Shown here: positions 1 to 5,042 of the stretch, in pieces
Position numbering within the stretch: position 1 is the first letter of the stretch
How the letters are laid out: every line of letters begins with the position of its first letter
From: Chlorobiota bacterium
GTDB lineage: Bacteria > Bacteroidota > Ignavibacteria > Kapaibacteriales > NICIL-2
Length of the DNA stretch: 8,371 nt
Assembly: GCA_003695605.1 (NCBI GenBank)
Contig: RFIK01000157.1
Coordinates: 1 to 8,371 of the forward strand
Direction of reading: 5' to 3'
Made by a program: the position numbers and the translations under genes
The notes under the pieces: model-generated
What the model saw: only the letters and a program-made list of their open reading frames with translations
What the model was told of the DNA's origin: nothing
The model's database searches: none

Positions 1-1
1 A

Positions 2-97
2 CCACCGTTCGGCGCAGTTCCTCTGTGTAGCATATGGCTCGGGCTTGGTGCGATCGGCTGGTGGCTCCGGAAACGTTCGCAAACCAATGTTCCATAA
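2..97 (+). CDS. C-terminal end of an unidentified membrane protein (partial)
   Basis: Reading frame 2 is open from the window edge to a TAA at 95-97 and gives 31 residues. They contain a hydrophobic stretch rich in Leu, Gly, Ala, Ile and Trp (roughly AVPLCSIWLGLGAIGWW), followed directly by the basic cluster LRKR and a short polar tail. This is the usual pattern of a last transmembrane helix with a positively charged cytoplasmic end. The stop lies 17 bp before the YceI start on the same strand, so the two genes are probably co-transcribed. The family cannot be told from so short a piece. E. coli yceI is paired with a cytochrome b561 gene (yceJ), so a membrane redox protein would fit, but nothing here proves it. 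The alternative is that this is a chance open frame. Confidence 0.5.
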   Translation, partial: PPFGAVPLCSIWLGLGAIGWWLRKRSQTNVP

Positions 98-114
98 ATC
101 AGCGGATAGTCGAA

Positions 115-735
115 ATGATGCAGAAACTTTCGTTGCTACTCATTGTCGGGATTGCCACAGCTTGGGCAGGAGAGAAAACTTTTGTCCTAACGAACGCAGG
201 CAAGTACCGCAACCAAGCGCAGTTTACAAGCACAGCGCCACTCGAAACAATCGTTGGCACTGCCGAGGGTTTTGGCGGTCAATTTACGCTTGATGTTGTG
301 GACTTCAAGCGTGCAAGTGGTGTGGTTAGCGTAACGGTGCGCTCGATGAAGACTGGAAATACAACGCGTGATGGCCACATGTACGGCAGCGATTGGCTCG
401 ATGCTGAGCGCTATCCGACGATCAGCTACACTCTCAAGCGGCTGGATAATCCAGTCATCACACGGGAAAGTGAGCGAACAGTCGTCAAAGCTACCGCGGT
501 CGGAGATTTCACCATGCATGGCACGACGAAAGAACTTCCCGCACAGGTGACGATCACATACCTTCCCCGTTCAGACAAAACGAAGAGTATTGCCGACGGT
601 GATCTTGTGCTTGTGCAAGCAACGTTCAACGTTCCGTTGGCGCAGTTCGGTGTCGAGGGAAAAGGCACAATCATCGGTAGCCGTGTCGGCGAGACGATCA
701 CCGTCGAAGTGACACTCTTTGGAGTAGCCAAGTGA
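115..735 (+). CDS. YceI-family periplasmic protein (lipid/polyisoprenoid-binding fold)
   Basis: The 206-residue product starts at ATG 115 (or the adjacent ATG 118). The frame extends upstream to 34, but only these starts place a normal Sec signal peptide at the N-terminus: short basic region, LSLLLIVGIATA core, predicted cleavage after AWA near residue 18. The mature part shows the YceI signature order: a G-x-F strand with an LDVVDF segment, VSVTV-S-KTGN-TRDGHM, the DWLDAERYPTISY block, then GDFTMHGTTKELP and a C-terminal strand near FGVEGKGTI. In known members this fold is a lipocalin-like barrel that holds a long isoprenoid or lipid chain. The role here is inferred as binding of an isoprenoid or quinone-like lipid in the periplasm. 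It sits 2 bp from a Rieske gene, which suggests a link to respiratory or redox lipid chemistry. The family assignment is firm; the ligand is unknown. Confidence 0.88.
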   Translation: MMQKLSLLLIVGIATAWAGEKTFVLTNAGKYRNQAQFTSTAPLETIVGTAEGFGGQFTLDVVDFKRASGVVSVTVRSMKTGNTTRDGHMYGSDWLDAERYPTISYTLKRLDNPVITRESERTVVKATAVGDFTMHGTTKELPAQVTITYLPRSDKTKSIADGDLVLVQATFNVPLAQFGVEGKGTIIGSRVGETITVEVTLFGVAK

Positions 736-737
736 TA

Positions 738-1250
738 ATGTTCAACCAATCTTCGATGCGTGCGATGGACGCGATGTGCGATACCCGACGCCGTGAATTT
801 TTGCTGAATGCGGCGGCAAGTTTTGGTGTAGTGCTCTCCGCAGGTGCTCTCGCATAGCTGCTGGCAGGTTGCGAAAGCGATACAACGAAACCCTCCACGA
901 CCGGACAGACAGTGCAATTCGATGTGAGCACCGAACCTGCGCTGGCAAATGTTGGAGGCATTGTCAAGCGTACGTTTGGTTCAAATAATGGCGGTATGCC
1001 AGTGTTCATCGTCCGGACGGGAGAAACGAGCTTTGTTGTGCTCTCCTCAGGATGCACTCACCAAGGGTGTCCAGTCGGACTACCGCAGCAACCAAATGGG
1101 AAACTTGTGTGTCCGTGTCACAATGCCGAATTCGACCCACAAACTGGCACGCAAACAAAGCCACCAGCCGGTACTGGTCCTACTGGGCCCCTCCAACGTT
1201 TCCCTGCATCGTTCGATCCCCAAACGAATATCCTGACGATCACCTTTTGA
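738..1250 (+). pseudogene. Rieske [2Fe-2S] protein gene, Tat lipoprotein type, with in-frame TAG in the signal sequence
   Basis: The frame from ATG 738 (other in-frame ATGs at 756, 765 and 774) encodes a twin-arginine motif (TRRREFL), a hydrophobic stretch, a TAG at 855-857, then LLAGC, which is a good lipobox, and a Rieske domain. Counting the TAG as codon 40, the total is 170 codons and the lipobox Cys is residue 45. Cluster ligands are visible as C106-T-H108 and C125-P-C127-H128; C111 and C127 would form the disulfide typical of high-potential (bc1/b6f-like) Rieske proteins. Such proteins carry electrons at the outer face of the inner membrane. Without read-through, only a 39-residue peptide is made; a GTG at 912 could start a 112-residue soluble domain lacking the export signal. 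The body of the gene shows no other damage. It may be a recent nonsense mutation, a base-call error, or rare read-through. The gene follows yceI by 2 bp and ends before a strong terminator. Confidence 0.8.
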
Positions 1251-1270
1251 CAAAAGCGTTGCTCACCGAA

Positions 1271-1310
1271 AACAGCAGCGGCACTATCACTCGCGATAGT
1301 GCCGCTTGTT
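1271..1310. terminator. Probable bidirectional terminator between convergent genes
   Basis: AGCGGCACTATC (1277-1288) pairs perfectly over 12 bp with GATAGTGCCGCT (1295-1306) around a 6-base loop. AACA (1271-1274) and TGTT (1307-1310) extend the stem past a two-base bulge. It lies 20-60 bp after the Rieske stop and 29 bp from the stop of the convergent zinc-ribbon gene, where a shared terminator is expected. The T-rich tail is weak on the + strand, so termination strength is inferred mainly from the stem. Confidence 0.75.
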
Positions 1311-1338
1311 GCAACAGTCTGTCTGCTTCGAGTGAGGG

Positions 1339-1623
1339 TCAGTCAGCATCGTTGCAGCCGCAGTTGCCGTTCGAGCAGGAGGCAGAAGCTTTGCTCGATT
1401 CTTCAGTGCTGCTACTGCGCTTGTAGTCGGTGATGTAAAAACCACTGCCGTTGAAGATCAGCCCTGCGCCGCCGCTAATGATGCGCTCAACTTTCCCACG
1501 TCCTGCTGCGCTCGAAGTGGAGCACACTGATTCGGGGCATACTTCCAGTGGTGCGGCGCTGATCGGCTGAAAGACATCGAATGTTTTGCCGCATGTTGTA
1601 CAGCGATATGCGTACGTTGGCAT
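1339..1623 (-). CDS. FmdB-family zinc-ribbon protein
   Basis: The 94-residue protein opens with MPTYAYRCTTCGKTFDVFQ, the classic start of the FmdB/CxxC_CXXC_SSSS family, which fixes the start at 1623 even though the frame runs on to an ATG at 1650. The first metal pair is C8-x2-C11. The second, C29-PESV-C34, has four residues between the cysteines where CxxC is usual. It then shows the conserved stretch VERIISGGAGLIFNGSGFYITDYKR, followed by a Ser-rich linker and a cysteine-bearing tail (C83, C88, C90). FmdB is named after a putative regulator in the formamidase/acetamidase locus of Methylophilus, but most members are of unknown function and no amidase is nearby. A small zinc-binding protein is a safe call; regulation is not shown. 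No clear Shine-Dalgarno is seen. It lies downstream of the tRNA on the same strand and may share its transcript. Confidence 0.88.
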   Translation of the reverse strand: MPTYAYRCTTCGKTFDVFQPISAAPLEVCPESVCSTSSAAGRGKVERIISGGAGLIFNGSGFYITDYKRSSSTEESSKASASCSNGNCGCNDAD

Positions 1624-1714
1624 GGCACAACATTTGGAATTGTTCCACATTTACCGGTGGTGATAACCGAATTGTTTGGCGATTTCGTGTATGAGGCTCT
1701 CCTCCGGGAGCTTG

Positions 1715-1789
1715 TGGGCTGTAGAGGATTCGAACCTCTGACCTCTACTGTGTGAAAGTAGCGCTCTGAACCAGCTGAGCTAACAGCCC
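1715..1789 (-). tRNA. tRNA-Val (anticodon CAC)
   Basis: Read on the minus strand, a complete 75-nt cloverleaf is present. The acceptor stem GGGCTGT pairs fully with ACAGCCC. The D-stem is GCTC/GAGC with a 10-base loop containing GG. The anticodon stem is CTACT/AGTAG with loop TTCACAC, placing CAC (complement of 1752-1754) in the anticodon, which reads valine codon GTG. The variable loop is AGGTC, and the T-arm is AGAGG-TTCGAAT-CCTCT. The discriminator base is A, and the following bases are CAAG, so CCA is not encoded and must be added after transcription. An imperfect small hairpin follows at 1696-1711. No convincing promoter is seen in the 35 bp before it. Confidence 0.95.
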
Positions 1790-1824
1790 GCGGGCGCGAA
1801 AATACGGTGCGGTGCAATAAACGA

Positions 1825-1853
1825 AGGGCTTCCTCCGAGTCGGGGGAAGCCCT
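1825..1853 (-). terminator. Rho-independent-like terminator of the LTXXQ lipoprotein gene
   Basis: AGGGCTTCC (1825-1833) is a perfect 9-bp inverted repeat of GGAAGCCCT (1845-1853), with an 11-base GC-rich loop that can pair further inside. On the minus strand the stem begins 25 bp after the TAG stop of the lipoprotein gene and is followed by the T-rich run TTCGTTTATT. This is a good fit to an intrinsic terminator, and it also separates the lipoprotein transcript from the tRNA. Confidence 0.75.
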
Positions 1854-1878
1854 CCGCAAGAAAAAACGGCTCGGGGCA

Positions 1879-2709
1879 CTATCGGCGCGGACCGCGTCCC
1901 TTGCAGGGGTCCTTGCCTGCGAGCCAATCTTGCCAAATTGCCAGTTGCTCTGGCGTCAGTATCGAGGCGATGTTGTTCAAGAATTGTTGGTAGTTCGCAT
2001 CGAGCTGCGGCTGGATCTGATCCATGAGCGCTTTCCGAGCTTGAGCAATTCGCTCGAGTGCTGCCTTCAATTGAGCGCGTGCCTCGGCTGTCGAATCAAT
2101 GATCGCTTTCCGTGCGTTTCGGAAATCCTGCGCAAGCTGGCGGAGTGCAGCGCGAGCATCGTCGCGGCTCATCCCGCCGGAACGCACAAGCTTGCGGATT
2201 GAATCCACCTGCGCCCGGAATTGGCGATAGAGGGCTATAAGTTGTTCCCGTTGGCTGGCCGTTGCTTGGCGGTAGGTTTCCCACGCTGCTTGTTCTTGCT
2301 GGCGCAACGTGTCGAGCTGACCCTCGATGCTTGCCATCACAGCGTGATTGGCCGAATCGAGCTGGGCTTGAAATTGGTGAATTTGCGCCATCTGCTCTGG
2401 GGTCAGTCCCAGGCAGGGAAGTGGGAGCGGACGCATGCGATTGCCTTTCCCTGGCGGCCGCAGACTGTCCGAGTCTCCGTTAGGGCCGCACGGCGGATTC
2501 ATCGGCAGTACATCGCTGTCTTCCTTCTGCCACTGTTCGATGGGATGGTTTGATACCAGAAGCGTTGCTGCGACGTCATCACTGTTGCTCAGTGTTGGAT
2601 TGATCGCACTGTCTCCCGACGACGAACAACCGGTAAGAAAGAAGGGAATGACTCCTGCAACAATCGCTGTGGTACCGAGCCACAGGCTGCGTATCCGAGA
2701 AACTGTCAT
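1879..2709 (-). CDS. Helical lipoprotein with two LTPEQ motifs (Spy/CpxP-like LTXXQ group)
   Basis: Starting at ATG 2709 the product has 276 residues. A basic N-terminus (RIR), a hydrophobic core and the lipobox FFLTGC put the lipidated cysteine at residue 28, so it is predicted to be anchored in a membrane on the periplasmic side. The frame also allows ATG 2736, or TTG 2745, which would lengthen the signal. After a disordered segment rich in Ser, Asp, Pro and Gly (about 29-100) comes LTPEQ at 102-106, then a long Gln/Ala/Arg-rich helical region, then a second LTPEQ at 251-255 and a tail ending DPCKGRGPRR. Two LTxxQ motifs flanking helices are the hallmark of Spy/CpxP-type periplasmic stress proteins, which act as chaperones or envelope-stress or metal sensors. 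Overall similarity to those short proteins cannot be judged by eye, so the role is inferred. It is transcribed divergently from the ligase gene. Confidence 0.7.
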   Translation of the reverse strand: MTVSRIRSLWLGTTAIVAGVIPFFLTGCSSSGDSAINPTLSNSDDVAATLLVSNHPIEQWQKEDSDVLPMNPPCGPNGDSDSLRPPGKGNRMRPLPLPCLGLTPEQMAQIHQFQAQLDSANHAVMASIEGQLDTLRQQEQAAWETYRQATASQREQLIALYRQFRAQVDSIRKLVRSGGMSRDDARAALRQLAQDFRNARKAIIDSTAEARAQLKAALERIAQARKALMDQIQPQLDANYQQFLNNIASILTPEQLAIWQDWLAGKDPCKGRGPRR

Positions 2710-2743
2710 AGCTGGAGAGAAGTGTTGGTGAAACATATCCGTC

Positions 2744-2759
2744 AAACGCGATCGCGTTT
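2744..2759. promoter_or_regulatory. Perfect 16-bp palindrome, candidate operator
   Basis: AAACGCGATCGCGTTT equals its own reverse complement over all 16 bases. It lies in the roughly 200-bp divergent gap, 35-50 bp upstream of the preferred lipoprotein start and about 150 bp from the ligase start, the right place for a dimeric repressor or activator site. No protein is known to me for this exact sequence. A promoter overlapping it could not be identified with confidence. Confidence 0.4.
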
Positions 2760-2810
2760 CTTAGACTCGGCAGCAGTAACACACGGTTGAACAAGGGGGT
2801 AACAGCGCTC

Positions 2811-2823
2811 GAAAAAATTTTTC
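2811..2823. promoter_or_regulatory. A6T5 tract in the divergent intergenic region
   Basis: GAAAAAATTTTTC is an AT-only run of 11 bases in otherwise GC-balanced DNA. Tracts of this form bend DNA and often act as UP-like elements or sites for nucleoid proteins. It lies about 85-100 bp upstream of the ligase start. A weak -10-like TATATT at 2869-2874 follows, without a matching -35. A regulatory role is inferred from position and composition only. Confidence 0.3.
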
Positions 2824-2907
2824 TTGGCGGTTGTAACTGTCGTCAGAGATGCTGGGTTCTGTGCGCTGTATATTCGCTTGCCGAGGGATTTATCGTCGCC
2901 AGCTGAT

Positions 2908-4167
2908 ATGAGAGCCACTGATGCATTCGCAGCGCCAATGGCAGCATCGAATCCTGATGCGCCCCCATCGCTGACTGTTGGGATTGAGGAAGAGTACATG
3001 GTGCTCGATCCACAGAGCTTCGATTTGCGCTCGCACATTGACATGGAGCTCATTTCCAAAGGTCGGATGGTGCTCCACGAGCATGTCAAGCCTGAGATGC
3101 ATGGCTCGATGCTCGAGGTTGGCACGGGGGTTTGCCGCACGATCCAAGAAGCTCATTTCGAGATTGTCAAAATCCGCTCGATTATCGCGCACATCGCCAA
3201 ACAAAACGGACTTCTGATCGGCGCAGCTTCGACACACCCATTTGCGCGGTGGCAGGACCAGCCGATTTATCCCGATGAGCATTACCAAAACGTCGTCCGC
3301 GACATGCAAATGCTGGCGCGATCGCTATTGATTTTCGGTATGCACGTGCACATCGGCATCGAAAATCGCGAGACCCAAATCCAAATCATGAACGTCATCC
3401 GCTACTTCCTGCCGCACATTCTCTGCATCTCGACGAATTCACCCTTCTGGATGGGCATGGAAACGGGGCTGATGTCATATCGTTCGAAACTTTTCGAGCG
3501 CTTCCCACGCACGGGGATCCCTGATTACTTCAGCAGCTGGGCGCAGTTTGAAAGCTACGTGGATATCCTCATGCGTACTGGCTGCATTGATAATCCGAAA
3601 AAAATTTGGTGGGATGTCCGGCCGCATCCGAAATTCCCCACTTTAGAAATCCGAGTCTGCGACCTTCCGATGCGCGTTGATGAGACCATCGCAATCGCGG
3701 CGCTCATCCAGGCAATTGTGGCAAAGCTCTACAAGCTCTTTGCGAAAAATCTCACGTTTAGAGTCTACCCGCGCATCCTCTTGGTCGAGAACAAGTGGCG
3801 TGCGGTTCGCTACGGGCTTGAAGGAAAGCTCATTGACTTTGGAAAGCAGAAGGAACTCCCAGCGCCGGACCTCATTCGCGAGCTTATAGAGTTTGTTGAC
3901 GATGTCGTTGATGAACTTGGGACGCGCCGGTACATCGAGTACATCTATCAGATTCTCGAAATGGGCTCCGGAGCCCAGCGTCAACTCCGAGTCTGGCGAG
4001 AGACAAACTCATTCGAAGCGGTGGCACGCTACATCCATGAGGAAACGATGATTGGGTTGTTCGAGGACGTCAGCCCGTACCTTGTTGCCACAACGCTTCG
4101 CCCACCATCACCGGAAGCAGTCCAGGAAAAGTTGCAGTCCATTACAAAGCCTGACGATCTGCTGTGA
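2908..4167 (+). CDS. GCS2-type carboxylate-amine ligase (glutamate-cysteine ligase family, YbdK-like)
   Basis: The 419-residue product from ATG 2908 carries the hallmarks of the glutamate-cysteine ligase type 2 family. These are VGIEEEYMVLDP near residues 24-35 (acidic metal-binding residues), GMHVHIGI around 144-151 (H146, H148), STNSPFW, IWWDVRPHPKFPTLEIRVCD at 233-252, and a helical C-terminal half. Characterised relatives join glutamate to cysteine with ATP, often weakly (YbdK), and others use different amines, so the exact substrate is open. No glutathione synthetase gene is visible nearby. The frame extends upstream to a TTG at 2824, but those residues do not resemble the family; ATG 2938, ten codons further in, is the main alternative start. 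No clear ribosome-binding site is seen at either. The TGA stop overlaps the exonuclease III start, so the two genes are probably translationally coupled. Confidence 0.88.
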   Translation: MRATDAFAAPMAASNPDAPPSLTVGIEEEYMVLDPQSFDLRSHIDMELISKGRMVLHEHVKPEMHGSMLEVGTGVCRTIQEAHFEIVKIRSIIAHIAKQNGLLIGAASTHPFARWQDQPIYPDEHYQNVVRDMQMLARSLLIFGMHVHIGIENRETQIQIMNVIRYFLPHILCISTNSPFWMGMETGLMSYRSKLFERFPRTGIPDYFSSWAQFESYVDILMRTGCIDNPKKIWWDVRPHPKFPTLEIRVCDLPMRVDETIAIAALIQAIVAKLYKLFAKNLTFRVYPRILLVENKWRAVRYGLEGKLIDFGKQKELPAPDLIRELIEFVDDVVDELGTRRYIEYIYQILEMGSGAQRQLRVWRETNSFEAVARYIHEETMIGLFEDVSPYLVATTLRPPSPEAVQEKLQSITKPDDLL

Positions 4168-4979
4168 GGCTGAAGATCGTCACGTGGAATGTCAACGGTT
4201 TGCGTTCAGCGTACCGGCAAGGGTTGCGTTCCTACATCGAGCGGGAGCGTCCACATGTACTCTGTATCCAGGAAATCCGCGCCGATCCGCAACAACTCGA
4301 TGCAGATATGCATCCACCGAACGCCTACCACGAGTTCTATGCGCCGTCACGTGTACGGAAAGGGTATAGTGGTGTGGCACTCTTTTCTCGGCTTGCGCCG
4401 GACACGATCACCGAAGGCATTGGGGTTGAGCAATTTGACAGGGAGGGTCGCTTGCTCCGAGCCGATTTCGGTCCGCTGACCATCGCCAGCGTTTATTGCC
4501 CGAAGGGGTATAGTCCCGATGATGCGCAGAACGACCCAGGGAAAATCGAACGTCTCCACTACAAACTCGAATTCTACAACGCCCTCGAGCGCTACGTTCG
4601 CACCTTACACACCCAGGGTCGTCGCGTTGTGCTCAGCGGTGACTTCAACACTGCGCACCGCGAGCTGGACCTTGCACGTCCGAAGGAAAATGAACGCACC
4701 AGTGGCTTTTTGCCCGAGGAACGCGCAGCGTTCGATCGTCTGCTGGGAGCGGGGCTTGTCGATGCCTTCCGAGTTTTCGTTCACGAGGGTGGGCATTACA
4801 CGTGGTGGAGTCAGCGTCGTGGCGCTCGTCAACGAAATATCGGCTGGCGGATTGATTATCACTTAGTCTCCTCGTCGCTTGTGCCATTCCTCAAGGCTGC
4901 GTACCTTCAGCCAGACGTTCTCGGCAGCGATCACTGCCCTGCAGTCATCGAGCTCGATAGTGCAGCGGTTACGCAATAG
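4164..4979 (+). CDS. xthA: Exodeoxyribonuclease III / AP endonuclease
   Basis: The 271-residue enzyme belongs to the exonuclease III (EEP) family. It cuts DNA 5' of abasic sites and trims 3'-blocked ends during base-excision repair in the cytoplasm. The catalytic set is complete: N9 and N11 in WNVNGLR, E37 in QEIR, Y111 in SVYCPKG, D160 and N162 in GDFN, D231 in GWRIDYHLVS, and D256/H257 in GSDHCP. Two positions differ from the commonest form: Arg for Lys after QEI, and Lys for Asn in the usual YxPNG. Length is normal. The start is GTG 4164, sharing GTGA with the stop of the ligase gene; the next residues (RLKIVTWNVNGLR) match the family's N-terminus, which fixes the start. It ends in TAG, 63 bp before polA, so ligase, exonuclease and polymerase may form one operon. 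Confidence 0.95.
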   Translation: MRLKIVTWNVNGLRSAYRQGLRSYIERERPHVLCIQEIRADPQQLDADMHPPNAYHEFYAPSRVRKGYSGVALFSRLAPDTITEGIGVEQFDREGRLLRADFGPLTIASVYCPKGYSPDDAQNDPGKIERLHYKLEFYNALERYVRTLHTQGRRVVLSGDFNTAHRELDLARPKENERTSGFLPEERAAFDRLLGAGLVDAFRVFVHEGGHYTWWSQRRGARQRNIGWRIDYHLVSSSLVPFLKAAYLQPDVLGSDHCPAVIELDSAAVTQ

Positions 4980-5003
4980 CTGCGCCACTGCGCCACTGCG
5001 CAG
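4980..5003. repeat. Short tandem repeat (8-bp unit, three copies)
   Basis: Immediately after the exonuclease stop codon the unit CTGCGCCA occurs at 4980-4987 and 4988-4995, followed by a third, imperfect copy CTGCGCAG at 4996-5003. It lies wholly in the 63-bp gap before polA. Such arrays can change length by slippage; here that would alter only the leader or spacer, not a protein. Confidence 0.7.
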
Positions 5004-5042
5004 CTGCTCGTGCTGGCAATCGCAAATCGGTAATTTGCAGCT
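5002..5042 (+). promoter_or_regulatory. Alternative hairpins in the polA leader
   Basis: GCAAAT (5022-5027) pairs with ATTTGC (5033-5038) around a 5-base loop. Separately, AGCTGC (5002-5007) can pair with GCAGCT (5037-5042). The two 6-bp stems share bases 5037-5038, so they compete in full, although shortened forms could stack. Both end at, or just before, the polA ATG at 5043, where no Shine-Dalgarno is seen. An effect on translation initiation is plausible but inferred. Confidence 0.3.

Noticed and set aside
34..114. N-terminal extension of the YceI frame back to position 34
   Set aside because: It would bury the clear signal peptide that begins at 115/118 and would overlap the end of the upstream membrane protein frame.
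855..857. Genome-wide recoding of TAG as a sense codon
   Set aside because: Two other genes here end in TAG at natural family ends, and reading through the LTXXQ lipoprotein stop would run across its terminator into the tRNA.
426..917. 163-codon minus-strand frame across yceI and the start of the Rieske gene
   Set aside because: It overlaps two clearly recognisable + strand genes and its translation shows no family features.
1635..1647. Inverted repeat TGGAA-TTG-TTCCA just upstream of the zinc-ribbon start
   Set aside because: Only 5-bp arms; too short to call an operator without conservation data.
1696..1711. Hairpin after the tRNA as a terminator
   Set aside because: The stem has a mismatch on the transcribed minus strand and no T-rich tail, so it is not supported as a terminator.
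1790..1824. Promoter for the tRNA
   Set aside because: TTGCAC and TATTTT are present on the minus strand but only 7 bp apart, not a workable -35/-10 spacing.
2824..2907. TTG-start extension of the ligase
   Set aside because: The extra 28 residues do not resemble the family N-terminus and fall in the likely promoter region; ATG 2908 or 2938 is preferred.
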